From NCBI GenBank assembly GCA_039026975.1, contig JBCCLI010000001.1, positions 1-59,262 on the forward strand: a stretch of DNA of 59,262 nucleotides. The letters run 5' to 3'. The position numbers and the translations under genes were made by a program. The stretch is from JBCBKZ01 sp039026975 (GTDB taxonomy: Bacteria > Bacteroidota > Bacteroidia > J057). Shown here piece by piece: positions 1-8,845 of this stretch (within the stretch, counting starts at the first letter, position 1; each line of letters starts with the position of its first letter). A model generated the notes under the pieces. It was given only the letters and a program-made list of their open reading frames with translations. It ran no database searches and was not told the DNA's origin.

Positions 1-332
1 AGGGAAGCAGAAAATCCAGTAACATTCAGCACCTCTTTAACCTGACTTAGGGGAAGCGCTTTTTCGCAGGCAAAGAGTTGGAGATTTTCATAGGCAGAAA
101 GCTCTTGATAGAATCCTACCCCCTGTAAGAGTAAGCCTGGCTGAACAATATGGGTAATCTCTCCGGACTGAAGTGGTTGGATCCTGGAAAGAAGGGAGGT
201 AAGAGTAGTTTTACCCGAGCCGTTCTCGCCAATCAGTCCATATATTTTTCCTGCTTTCAGGACAAAGCTGGCATCCTCAAAAATGACTTTATCAGCATAT
301 GAATGGCCAATGTTGTGAACTCTTATATCCAA
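1..332 (-). CDS. ABC transporter ATP-binding protein, 3'-truncated by window edge
   Basis: Reading leftward from 332, an open frame gives the N-terminal ~110 residues of an ABC ATPase and runs off the window at position 1. The Walker A motif GENGSGKTT is intact and is followed about 35 residues later by a Q-loop-like LLLQGVGFY and an ELSAYENL stretch typical of BcrA/CcmA-type exporter ATPases. The ATPase would power a membrane transporter on the cytoplasmic face; the substrate cannot be told. The only start available after the in-frame stop is a TTG at 332, three codons past a TAG. The signature motif, Walker B and partner permease lie outside the window. Confidence 0.85.
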   Translation of the reverse strand, partial: MDIRVHNIGHSYADKVIFEDASFVLKAGKIYGLIGENGSGKTTLTSLLSRIQPLQSGEITHIVQPGLLLQGVGFYQELSAYENLQLFACEKALPLSQVKEVLNVTGFSAS

Positions 333-477
333 ATTTTTGGGCTATGAGATAGGGCTTATTAATCAGTTAGATTAATTCTGTAAAGCTAACCGCTAGAGGG
401 AAATTAAGTTTTTGTATTAAAGTCCGGATCAGTAATTCTAATTTGAACGCAGCTAAGGAATCGACTACTAGGAGGCT

Positions 478-693
478 TTAAGCACAAATCTTCTCAACCT
501 CAACAACTACTCCATTCTCAAATTTTATTCGCAGAGTTCCATCTTCCCAAGCTAAGAAGCTCCCACGCTGGCCTAGATAGTACTTTATAGTACAATTACC
601 ATCTTCACAGTCTTCCCAATTTGAATTTCCAGCTAGTGAATTGCTTCCAAGAATGAGTTTAATATCAGCAACAGAGGTTCCCCTCCAATTCAT
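478..693 (-). CDS. Small hypothetical protein (71 aa), possibly a gene remnant
   Basis: A short acidic protein of 71 residues with no signal peptide or membrane segment. It contains an ADIKLILG segment, then WEDCEDGNC with two cysteines, then a strand-rich tail. The start of this pattern loosely resembles the 'xxVxxxLG' opening of BamE/SmpA-like folds, but this is only an impression. In-frame stops lie at 700-702 and 754-756, so the open frame upstream of the ATG is short. The 215 bp on its 5' side hold no convincing gene. It could be a real small protein or the 3' end of a decayed gene. Function unknown. Confidence 0.4.
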   Translation of the reverse strand: MNWRGTSVADIKLILGSNSLAGNSNWEDCEDGNCTIKYYLGQRGSFLAWEDGTLRIKFENGVVVEVEKICA

Positions 694-908
694 AATTTCT
701 TAGAAGACTATTGACCATTTTCCATCTTTTCCCATATCTTCTTCTCCTTCACTCTAGTGTCCCCATTCATGTGCATCAAAAGGGCTTCTACAATAAGTAA
801 CTAAAGCAAGAAAAGAGTCCATTATAAGGAGGTAGTACAGGATGTACTTCATTTATTAATGAAAAGTCGATTTATCTAAATCTAGTTTAGGCTAGAACTG
901 GTATCTAT

Positions 909-3056
909 TTATGATAAACTAAACCACTTCCTCACGGTCCATTCTATGGCCATAAAGGCCAGGAGGAGCACCATCAGCCATTCCAGATGATCAAAGGAGA
1001 CACGTGTTTCTTTGAAGGCAGACTTGGGAACCAGATTAGGGATGGCATTTAGCTTTTCCGGCAGGGAGGCTAAATCTTTAGCATAGATAAATTCTCCCCC
1101 TGTCCGTAAGGCTATCTGCTGCATGAGGTCTTTATCTGCTTGGAGGGCATAATGCTCCACGTTAGATTTTCCTACAGAAAACTGTCCCCTGTCTGTACCT
1201 ACTCTCACATTATTTTTTCTCCCTTCCGCTACATAGGTGTAAGTCCCTTCTGCTAGGCCATTTTGTTCCAGAAAGTATTGGGCAGGATTCACCTCATTGA
1301 GAAATAGTTCTTCTTCCGTCCCATCTGGAATCTGTAGGGTCATTTTTATCTCAACCCCATCTAAAGGATTATAGCTATCATCATAAGCCTGCCCTTTAAA
1401 TATAGCCGGCTCGTCCCCAGAGAATAGTTTCTTGGATGGCCTCACACTGAATTTTTTCCTGTCGTCATCTGCCATGAGCCACTTCACGTTATTGAATAGC
1501 CACTCATCAAAGAGATCAAAATTCTCTATCTCCAGGAAGCTATGAGAACGCATACGCCAGAAATTCTCTCCCAGGAAGGTCATATTCTTCTTGCCCAACT
1601 GATTTTGGAGGGCATATACAGGATAATCCAGTACAATGTTTTTAATCTTAGCGGTAGCCATCACCTCCGCATTTCCCCTGGCAATCCATTCAGAACGATT
1701 CTGGTAGAGGGGAGGGGCAGAATTAGCCCATTTTAACCAGGTATCATTAAAGGTGTAAGTAGAATGTCGCTGATAGGCAGGGAGAAACTGCATGGTAATT
1801 TCTTCTCTTCTGGGAGAAATAGAAGTAGGGACCAAGGCCATATGATCCATAACAGGCCGCAGGGTTCTCAGGTCTGTAAATGCCCCTACAAAGCACATAA
1901 AGGGCTTATTCTCTTCCTTAATAGATTGGAGAATTTGGCTTACCCAAAACCTATCAGCTGTACTTTGGGGATAATTATGAAGAATTAACAGATTAGCTTC
2001 TGAGATGGCTTCCCGAGTAGGCTTTTCATAGTAAGTCCCAGGTTCTCTTAAGACAAACTCCATCAGCTCGTACCTATCCTCTCGCTCAAAGGCCTTCTTG
2101 ATAGCACCTATGTCTGGATGGGGTGATCCTCCAAACAAGGCAATTTTTACCCTTGTCTCCAGTACATCTATAAATATGCTCCTACTGTTATTACGGTAGG
2201 TAATTTCATCCGCCAGTCTACTCACCCTAATTTCATATCTCTGAAGACCTATTTCTTCTGGCTTAACAGAGAATTTCACTTCCCCTTGAAGTTGGTTAGC
2301 ACCCAGGTTTAGCCTCTTAGTATCAAGCACCTTTTTTCCCTGTGATAGGCTCACCTGTAGGGGCGCACGATCAAAGCCATCTACGGCTATTCTTACCTGG
2401 ATAGGCATTTCACTCTCCAAATACCCTATTTCATTGTATAAGACTTCCTTAATATAGACATCAAGCTGAGGGGTAGTATCTCCTAGCAGGACAGTATATA
2501 CAGGCTGAGTAAAATTCTGGGCTTCATATAGCGGATTTTTACCAGCAGTGGTGATCCCATCAGAAATCATGACTACGGCCCCCAGGTTCTGGTTTTGGTA
2601 GAGCTTTCTCACCTCTGATAAAGCTTTAGCAGCATTAGTACCTGTACGGTTAAAGGAAAGGGAGTCTGTAGAAATATCTGGAATCAGATCTTCTGCAAAG
2701 CCAAAAACACCTAAGTCTACTTGCTCATTTTGTAAGCCAGCTAAAAACTGGGTTAAGAGGGAAGGATATTCCTCTTTCACAAAGGAGGAATCCTTTTGAA
2801 TAACCAGACTTTCAGATACATCTTGAACCACAGCTATGATGGGCGCATAAGTGATTTTATTGAGGTAATTGATGAGCGGCTGAAGCAGCAAGGCTGTTAT
2901 GATACTCAGTAACAGAAACCTGATAGTGCTTAGCCCTATCTGCCATGGTCTTGACAGAAATTCTCTAGAATCCTTGTATAAAAACCAGGTAATAATGCCG
3001 GCAATCAGCAAAATGGGAATTAACCAGAGCGGGGAGTATCCAAATGTTAATTTCAT
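909..3056 (-). CDS. VWA-domain membrane protein (BatA-like)
   Basis: A 715-residue inner-membrane protein. Two N-terminal hydrophobic segments (about 8-27 and 42-62) precede a von Willebrand A domain whose MIDAS motif DVSES (D79-S83) matches DxSxS, with a later ISDG strand. The middle is beta-rich and contains a GATase-like stretch with GGSPHPD. A last hydrophobic segment lies near residues 691-709. Topology and length match the large VWA membrane proteins common in Bacteroidota, which are related to BatA/BatB aerotolerance proteins but longer. The metal-binding residues are intact, so a ligand- or protein-binding role in the periplasm is likely; the partner is unknown. It starts at ATG 3056, 47 bp downstream of fabG on the same strand, so cotranscription with fabG is possible. 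Confidence 0.8.
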   Translation of the reverse strand: MKLTFGYSPLWLIPILLIAGIITWFLYKDSREFLSRPWQIGLSTIRFLLLSIITALLLQPLINYLNKITYAPIIAVVQDVSESLVIQKDSSFVKEEYPSLLTQFLAGLQNEQVDLGVFGFAEDLIPDISTDSLSFNRTGTNAAKALSEVRKLYQNQNLGAVVMISDGITTAGKNPLYEAQNFTQPVYTVLLGDTTPQLDVYIKEVLYNEIGYLESEMPIQVRIAVDGFDRAPLQVSLSQGKKVLDTKRLNLGANQLQGEVKFSVKPEEIGLQRYEIRVSRLADEITYRNNSRSIFIDVLETRVKIALFGGSPHPDIGAIKKAFEREDRYELMEFVLREPGTYYEKPTREAISEANLLILHNYPQSTADRFWVSQILQSIKEENKPFMCFVGAFTDLRTLRPVMDHMALVPTSISPRREEITMQFLPAYQRHSTYTFNDTWLKWANSAPPLYQNRSEWIARGNAEVMATAKIKNIVLDYPVYALQNQLGKKNMTFLGENFWRMRSHSFLEIENFDLFDEWLFNNVKWLMADDDRKKFSVRPSKKLFSGDEPAIFKGQAYDDSYNPLDGVEIKMTLQIPDGTEEELFLNEVNPAQYFLEQNGLAEGTYTYVAEGRKNNVRVGTDRGQFSVGKSNVEHYALQADKDLMQQIALRTGGEFIYAKDLASLPEKLNAIPNLVPKSAFKETRVSFDHLEWLMVLLLAFMAIEWTVRKWFSLS

Positions 3057-3103
3057 GTATTAAGCTGAGCTTATGTTTGTGTGCGCCTCCCAGCCTCTCG
3101 GCT

Positions 3104-3853
3104 TTAGGCCATAACCATTCCTCCATCTACATTAAAGACTTGGCCGGTTATATAGGAAGACATATCAGAGGCTAGAAAAACACATAGGTCTGCCACATCC
3201 TGCGTACTTCCGGCACGCTTAAGAGGTATACCCTCTAACCAAGAATTTAGTTCTTTTTCAGGTAGACTTTTAGTCATCTCAGTAGCTATAAAACCAGGCG
3301 CTACTACATTAGCACGAATATTTCGGGAACCATATTCTCTTGCAATAGATTTTGTGTATCCTATCATCCCTGCCTTGGAAGCGGCATAGTTAGCCTGACC
3401 TGCATTCCCTTGTAATCCCACAACAGAGCTCATGTTGATGAAACAACCACTTCTCTGCTTTAGCATAATTCTCTCTACCGCCTTAGTAGTGTAGAAAATG
3501 CTATTCAGGTTGGTTTCTATCACTTTGGTCCATTGCTCTTGACTCATTCTCATATGAAGGGTATCAGCCGTGATCCCTGCATTATTTACCACTATATCTA
3601 TTTTACCTGCCTTCTCTTTTAAATCTTCCACTAACTGCTTAGTGGCATCAAAGTCAGCAGCATCTGACTGGTAACTGTACACTTTCTGTCCTTTCGCTTC
3701 AATCTCTTCTACCAGGCTTTCCGCTTTTTCTACAGAAGACCTAAAAGTAAAAGCTATGGTAGCGCCCTGATCTGCAAAAGTCAGCGCTATAGTCCTTCCT
3801 ATCCCTCTGGTAGCTCCCGTAACTAAGGCTACTTTATCAGCAAGTAAGTTCAT
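3104..3853 (-). CDS. fabG: 3-oxoacyl-[acyl-carrier-protein] reductase
   Basis: FabG reduces 3-ketoacyl-ACP with NADPH in each round of fatty-acid elongation in the cytosol. The 249-residue product is the normal FabG length. It shows the SDR cofactor motif TGATRGIG (12-19), NNAG (90-93), and the catalytic S143, Y156 and K160 in MSSVVG and YAASK, followed by the PGFI loop and a C-terminal VDGGMVM typical of FabG. The frame extends nine codons upstream to a TTG at 3880, but ATG 3853 fits the family start (LADKVALVTG). Other SDR activities (for example acetoacetyl-CoA reductase) cannot be excluded from sequence alone. The VWA gene follows 47 bp downstream. Confidence 0.9.
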   Translation of the reverse strand: MNLLADKVALVTGATRGIGRTIALTFADQGATIAFTFRSSVEKAESLVEEIEAKGQKVYSYQSDAADFDATKQLVEDLKEKAGKIDIVVNNAGITADTLHMRMSQEQWTKVIETNLNSIFYTTKAVERIMLKQRSGCFINMSSVVGLQGNAGQANYAASKAGMIGYTKSIAREYGSRNIRANVVAPGFIATEMTKSLPEKELNSWLEGIPLKRAGSTQDVADLCVFLASDMSSYITGQVFNVDGGMVMA

Positions 3854-3959
3854 AGTATCCGTTAAAAGATGTGTGGTCAAAATAAGGCCTCAAATATAGA
3901 AAAAGTCCTCTGTGGGAAAAATTTCTGTTTGCTAGATGAAAGACTTATCCCTACAAACA

Positions 3960-4415
3960 TCAGGAAGATTCCGTAGTATGCGCATTTTGGAGACAAGACC
4001 ATATCAGATCAAAGTCCTCCCAGTCCTCTCTTTTTAGGGTAATTATTTGGTCCAGGAAGGTAAGGGAGATCCTATCCCCTTCATGACGAGCGTTAGCATA
4101 TCTAAGGGGGAAAACATGATTATGTGGCTGGTACTGGATTTCATAGAGAGAAATGAGGGAGAAATGAGACTCCAGGAAGAAGATCTCCGCATAGGTACGC
4201 TTGAGCTTAGCGTAGGCAAACACATTTCCCAGTCCCATAGCTGATAAGGCCCCAATAAGCCCCAGCCAAAGAATGCTTTGTCCTGAAGCTACCCGTATGA
4301 TGATGGCCAGCATGAGCACAAAAAAGAAGATCCCATAATAATAGATCGCAAATTCCTGCAACATCCAGAGTTTATTGCGGTGGGAAGGAAAATGCTTAGA
4401 TCTAAAACGGGTCAT
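3960..4415 (-). CDS. Hypothetical two-helix membrane protein
   Basis: A 151-residue protein not recognised as a named family. A basic N-terminus (about 1-18) is followed by two hydrophobic segments (about 25-42 and 48-68) and an 80-residue soluble C-terminal domain rich in aromatic and charged residues, ending in EDWEDFDLIW. The layout suggests a small inner-membrane protein with a cytoplasmic, PH-like beta domain, but that is inference. It lies 16 bp downstream of fmt in the same direction, so it is probably cotranscribed with fmt. Nothing indicates a function in formylation. Confidence 0.65.
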   Translation of the reverse strand: MTRFRSKHFPSHRNKLWMLQEFAIYYYGIFFFVLMLAIIIRVASGQSILWLGLIGALSAMGLGNVFAYAKLKRTYAEIFFLESHFSLISLYEIQYQPHNHVFPLRYANARHEGDRISLTFLDQIITLKREDWEDFDLIWSCLQNAHTTESS

Positions 4416-4431
4416 CTATGTATACATTAAC

Positions 4432-5355
4432 TTATTCAAAATGGGTAGGTATCTCTCTTATACCCTGAAGCCACACTTTTGTTGGCATGCGTTTACGACC
4501 TGCCAACTGTAATTCAGTTATTTCCAGCCACCCGTCTGCTGCCTTTACAAACAGCTGGTCTTGCAGCACCTTAATCATTCCGGTCTCTCCTTCTTCCTTT
4601 AACTCTGACAGTTTACTGAAGAATATTTTCAGCTGATTTCCCTCCAAGGTAGTCCATGCGGTAGGAAAAGGAGATAGTCCTCTTATAAAATGATAGATTT
4701 TTTCTGAAGATTGGTCCCAAATAATTCTACAGTCCTCTTTAAAGATTTTGGGAGCATGATGCTTGAATAGGGAATCATCCTGCTGCTTAGGAGCTAATTT
4801 TCCTGAGGCTATTCCTTCTATGGTTCTCATGACTAATCCGGCACCTTTCACCATCATCTCATCATGTAGGTCTCCCGCAGTCCATTCTAAGGGAATTTCC
4901 ATAGACTCTTGTAGGAGAATATTCCCGGTATCTATTTGCTTATCTATGAAAAAAGTAGTCATGCCTGTCTGGCGTTCCCCGTTGATTAGCACCCAATTTA
5001 TAGGGGCTGCTCCTCTGTAGTCAGGCAGTAGGGCTGCATGTAGGTTGAAGGTGCCTATCTTAGGGAGTTCCCATACCATCTGCGGGAGCATCCTAAAAGC
5101 TACTACCACCATGAAGTCTGCCTCCAACGCTTTCATAGCCTCCACAAAGTCAGGGTTCCTCAGTTTGACGGGTTGAAATACTGCCAAGTCCTCCGCCTCC
5201 GCATATTTTTTCACGGGAGAACTTTGTAGCTTTCTCCCCCTTCCGGCAGGTTTATCAGGTGCAGTGACCACTCCTACTACCTCATGATCAGACTCCTGAA
5301 TGGCTGTTAGCGTAGGAACAGCAAAGTCAGGCGTTCCCATGAAAATAATTCGCAT
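4432..5355 (-). CDS. fmt: Methionyl-tRNA formyltransferase
   Basis: Fmt transfers a formyl group from 10-formyl-THF to Met-tRNAfMet, making the initiator tRNA for translation. The 307-residue product begins RIIFMGTPDFAVP and carries the catalytic N104, H106 and D142 (in FNLHAALLPDYRG and DKQIDTG), the loop PAGRGRKL, and a C-terminal OB-like tRNA-binding domain ending with KVWLQGIR. A TTG two codons upstream is available, but ATG 5355 matches the family start. It is divergent from the TrhA-like gene, with 73 bp between start codons. Confidence 0.95.
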   Translation of the reverse strand: MRIIFMGTPDFAVPTLTAIQESDHEVVGVVTAPDKPAGRGRKLQSSPVKKYAEAEDLAVFQPVKLRNPDFVEAMKALEADFMVVVAFRMLPQMVWELPKIGTFNLHAALLPDYRGAAPINWVLINGERQTGMTTFFIDKQIDTGNILLQESMEIPLEWTAGDLHDEMMVKGAGLVMRTIEGIASGKLAPKQQDDSLFKHHAPKIFKEDCRIIWDQSSEKIYHFIRGLSPFPTAWTTLEGNQLKIFFSKLSELKEEGETGMIKVLQDQLFVKAADGWLEITELQLAGRKRMPTKVWLQGIREIPTHFE

Positions 5356-5428
5356 GCTCAAAGCTACTGACGGAAACTTCTTCTCACAAGTTTTGACGCT
5401 TTCTCTCTAAATATTGGTTACTTGCGGC

Positions 5429-6070
5429 ATGATACAACCATATTCGCTAGCAATGTCCAAAGAGGAACTAGCTAATAGCCTAACACATGGAGTAGGCATT
5501 CTACTGGGTCTCATTGCTATTCCATTTCTTGGAGCTAAGGCTATCATTGTAGGGAACCTACCTGCTATTATAGGCGCAGGTCTATTTGGACTGGGATTTA
5601 TGATGGTGTTTGGCTTCTCCACTCTCTACCACAGCATAGTTCAGCCTGATATTAAACAGGTATTTCGTATCCTGGATCATATTGCTATTTACTTTATGAT
5701 AGCGGGTTCCTACACCCCATTCATTCTATTATACATGCCCAGCACCTCAGGCTATAGCATCCTGGCTGCTCAATGGGTCCTCACCCTGGCAGGTACCGTT
5801 TTTAAAATCTTTCTTATAGGAAGATATAAGTGGTTCTCCACCATCGTTTATCTGGCTATGGGCTGGATGATTGTGTTGGTCATTGTTCCTTTTATCAACA
5901 GCATCCCGGCCCTTTCCCTTTGGCTCATTGTATCAGGAGGTATCCTATACACAGTAGGAGTGGTATTTTATAAATGGTACAGCCTCCCTTATCACCACGC
6001 CATTTGGCATGTATTTGTGCTGGCAGCCAGTATCTGCCATTTTATAGCAGTTTGGATAGCCGTGAAGTGA
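5429..6070 (+). CDS. trhA: Hemolysin III / PAQR-family membrane protein
   Basis: A seven-helix integral membrane protein of about 213 residues of the PAQR/hemolysin III (TrhA) family. Diagnostic parts are the N-terminal ELANSLTHGVG, the STLYHS histidine in helix 2, LDHIAIYFMIAGSYTPF in helix 3, and HHAIWHVFVLAASICHF at the end; the histidines match the family's putative zinc site. Family members are linked to membrane-energy homeostasis in E. coli and to hydrolase-like chemistry in eukaryotic PAQRs. ATG 5429 was preferred over a TTG at 5414; a second ATG at 5453 is also plausible. It is convergent with the TPR gene and separated from it by 62 bp. Confidence 0.9.
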   Translation: MIQPYSLAMSKEELANSLTHGVGILLGLIAIPFLGAKAIIVGNLPAIIGAGLFGLGFMMVFGFSTLYHSIVQPDIKQVFRILDHIAIYFMIAGSYTPFILLYMPSTSGYSILAAQWVLTLAGTVFKIFLIGRYKWFSTIVYLAMGWMIVLVIVPFINSIPALSLWLIVSGGILYTVGVVFYKWYSLPYHHAIWHVFVLAASICHFIAVWIAVK

Positions 6071-6094
6071 GGCAGAACCTTGAATTAGCCTGGG

Positions 6095-6110
6095 CTCAAT
6101 AAAAATTGAG
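6095..6110. terminator. Weak hairpin between convergent genes
   Basis: A perfect 6-bp inverted repeat, CTCAAT and ATTGAG around AAAA, lies between the convergent trhA-like and TPR genes. There is no adjacent T-run on either strand, so it is at best a weak bidirectional stop. Confidence 0.25.
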
Positions 6111-6132
6111 ATAAAGAGAAGACCGTTATTTC

Positions 6133-8361
6133 CTACTGCATGCTACTACCTATATCATCCAATTGTTGTTGGATACCCTGTACTATGGGTTCATAGATGG
6201 CTGGTTTTATTTCAGCAAGACTCTGATAAGCTGCTAAGGCCTGCTGATAGGTTTCAGAAGCTTTTTCCTTATTTTTCATTTGCAGGTAAATTTCTCCCAA
6301 CTCCTGAAGTTTTTTGGCTAGGTTTTCTTCTAGGGAGGAGGCCTCTGAGCTACCACTTCTTGTAGCTGTAGGAGGGACTTCCTTGGGTTGACTTTCCCAT
6401 TTTTTCTTAGCTGCATTCAGTTGAGTCTGGGCTTTCTTTACGGCAGCTCCGTACTTGCTAGGATTATCACTAGCTAGCTCTTGGCGGTAGGCCAGTGCTT
6501 TTTCATACCCACTTACAGATTCTCCATACTTCTTCAATTTATAATTGGTAGCTCCTATATTGTAGTAAGCAGTTGCAGCAGAAGAGGCATAGTTTTCAGG
6601 CTCTGTTTCTGCTAAACGTTCGTACCATGCAGCAGACTTACGAAAGCTGGAATCCGCATCTTCATACTGCTTTTGTTTAAAGTAATAACTAGCTAGTAAA
6701 GAATAATTTAAGGCTACAGTTGCATCAAACTGTCCGGGTCTTCTCTTTTGTAGTTTTAAGCTCTCTATTACGGACTCTTGGAAGGCCCCTAAGCCCTCTT
6801 CATGCTCATCATTATCACGATATAGCCTGCCCATACTTTTTAGGCTCCAAATTACATTCAACCCATACCGCAGTGGATTTTTTTGCACGAGTTCCCTTCT
6901 CAATCTTAAGGCCTCCAGTCCGGTAGCATAGGCTTTTTCTCTCAACCTACTTTTAGCTCTATACTCCTCAGAAAGATTACTTAAAGCATAAGAGAGATTC
7001 AGTCTTATTTGCTCATCAGTGCTATCAATCTCCCATAAAGCGCGGTTAATTTTCAACGCTTCTTCATAGCTCTTTATGGCCTCATCCACCTTTTTATCGC
7101 GTCCATAGATCACCCCTAGATAGTTATAGGTCTCTGCCAGCGTACTGGCATAGCGGATAGAATCTATTTCTACTAGCTCCTTTTGGATAGACATAGCCTC
7201 TTTATGCTTGCTGATAGACTTATCATACTTTTCTAAGGTGGTGAAGGTAGTCCCTATATTGGTGAGGGTTTCTGCTACTTTAGCTTTTTGGGCCATGCCA
7301 CTGGAATCAGTCCCTATCAGGCTATTTCTAATGGCTAAGGCCTCATCATACTTCTCTATTGCCTTTGTGTAGTCTTTATTTTCCTGCCAGTACATCCCTT
7401 GAAACTGTAGGGCTACAGCCTCCTCCTGCTTGGTAGAAGCCCGCTGCTTCAACTGCTGCGTATATTTCCCAAAGTCAGTAGTTTTTATCTTTTGCTGATC
7501 TACCAGAAACTGGCAAAGTGCCGCTAAGGACCCAAAGTCCTCTTCCTCGGCTCCTGAGGCCCGTGTAAGGTATGACTCTGCCCTATCAAACTGGCCATCT
7601 GTCATAGCCATATCCGCAGCCCTCATAAGGGAGTTTACATCTACCTGATTATAATGGTGCAGCTTGGAGACACTATCCACCCGCTGATTAATTCTGGATA
7701 TGATGGTATCCGGGTCTAGTACGCTCAGGGCAGAATCTACTTCCCCTTGTTGGTACAGACTGATAGCACGGTTTAGGTCATCCGGATTGGCAGCCAGGTT
7801 CATGCGAGCTATCTCTGCCGCTAAAGACTGGATTTGTTTCTCAGCCTCTTGTTTTTGGAGATCCAGTTCATCTAATTTTTTAGCGAGAATTCTCCTGTTG
7901 GTGACTTCCTTTCTGAGCGCCCGCTCTTTGGCATCAAATCTTTCCTCCAGATTAAGATTAGCTTCTTTAGAAAAATAGGCTATTCTTAGGTCTTCACATT
8001 CAGCTTCTGGACATAAGTAAATCTCAAGTTGGTAATTAGGGTCATCGGGATTATCAGGAATAAGGGTCTTCAACTCATTATCATTAATGACCTTAAATCC
8101 CCTTTTGGTCAGTTTTAGCAGTACCTCTGAGCCAGGCTTTTGCGGCCACGTTAAGGTAAATTCTCCATTACTATCTGAGGTTTTAGTCGAAGAACCAGCT
8201 GCCCTTACCCTTACATTGGCAGCCACCTCTTTATTTGCATCAAATCCTCTATAAATGGTCCCTTTTAATTTTGCCCCTTGGGCATAAAAGAGTTGTGGCG
8301 TAACTGTTAGGAAAAAACCAACTATCAAAAACGTAATTCGGGCTAACATGCTATTTGGCAT
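6133..8361 (-). CDS. Exported TPR-repeat protein with carboxypeptidase-like N-terminal domain
   Basis: A 742-residue exported protein. A signal peptide (to about residue 28, ending YAQG) is followed by a carboxypeptidase-regulatory-like beta domain (about 30-115), a charged coiled coil (about 130-195) and a long run of tetratricopeptide repeats (about 300-690), with a further TPR pair at the C-terminus after a low-complexity linker. TPR arrays mediate protein-protein contacts; the domain order suggests a periplasmic or outer-membrane scaffold. There is no catalytic motif. Repeat spacing is of the Kinesin-light-chain type (about 42-45 residues). The start could be ATG 8361 or ATG 8349. It stands alone, with 484 bp upstream. 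Confidence 0.8.
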   Translation of the reverse strand: MPNSMLARITFLIVGFFLTVTPQLFYAQGAKLKGTIYRGFDANKEVAANVRVRAAGSSTKTSDSNGEFTLTWPQKPGSEVLLKLTKRGFKVINDNELKTLIPDNPDDPNYQLEIYLCPEAECEDLRIAYFSKEANLNLEERFDAKERALRKEVTNRRILAKKLDELDLQKQEAEKQIQSLAAEIARMNLAANPDDLNRAISLYQQGEVDSALSVLDPDTIISRINQRVDSVSKLHHYNQVDVNSLMRAADMAMTDGQFDRAESYLTRASGAEEEDFGSLAALCQFLVDQQKIKTTDFGKYTQQLKQRASTKQEEAVALQFQGMYWQENKDYTKAIEKYDEALAIRNSLIGTDSSGMAQKAKVAETLTNIGTTFTTLEKYDKSISKHKEAMSIQKELVEIDSIRYASTLAETYNYLGVIYGRDKKVDEAIKSYEEALKINRALWEIDSTDEQIRLNLSYALSNLSEEYRAKSRLREKAYATGLEALRLRRELVQKNPLRYGLNVIWSLKSMGRLYRDNDEHEEGLGAFQESVIESLKLQKRRPGQFDATVALNYSLLASYYFKQKQYEDADSSFRKSAAWYERLAETEPENYASSAATAYYNIGATNYKLKKYGESVSGYEKALAYRQELASDNPSKYGAAVKKAQTQLNAAKKKWESQPKEVPPTATRSGSSEASSLEENLAKKLQELGEIYLQMKNKEKASETYQQALAAYQSLAEIKPAIYEPIVQGIQQQLDDIGSSMQ

Positions 8362-8845
8362 TAAGGGTAATATGGTTTTCCCAAGATAACATATTCCTGG
8401 CTTTCTGAATATCCCTAGCCTGGTATAAGCAGTAGGCCACCCTAGCTGGCAGGTAACGAACTAAGATGGGAGGATAAATGGATGAAATCCCCTATTTATG
8501 CGGCTTTTGAGGCAAGTGGATAGGCTTCTAATATTTGGTAAGTTTCACATGGATAGGCTTCTACTCTTTCTGAAGGAATAGTATGTGTAGTGCTAATATT
8601 TTTTCCACCATGCTTGGATAAACCGCTATTCCTCAAGCTCTCATTACATCAACCCCTTTCCTGGATTTTTTTATATGGAGCTATGATTTCCACGGATACT
8701 ACTTAGCGACTTGTCTCTCCCTTTTCCATCATAAATGACAACTCCCATGAGATTTGCTTATCCTCAGAAGTAGTACACCAACCTACCAGGAAATGAAGAC
8801 TACCGTACGCATTAGGAACATTTGCCTAACTGCCTGTTACCTAGT
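8362..8845. other. Gene-poor 484-bp stretch with a short direct repeat
   Basis: No convincing coding frame, tRNA or strong terminator was seen. A 14-bp direct repeat, TGGATAGGCTTCTA, occurs at 8517-8530 and 8550-8563. The stretch must include the promoter of the TPR gene to its left and the end of the MuiA-like transcript to its right. I see no clear TAnnTTTG promoter box. Confidence 0.4.

Noticed and set aside
8517..8563. Direct repeat as an insertion-site or mobile-element scar
   Set aside because: Only 14 bp, no terminal inverted repeats and no transposase remnant nearby.
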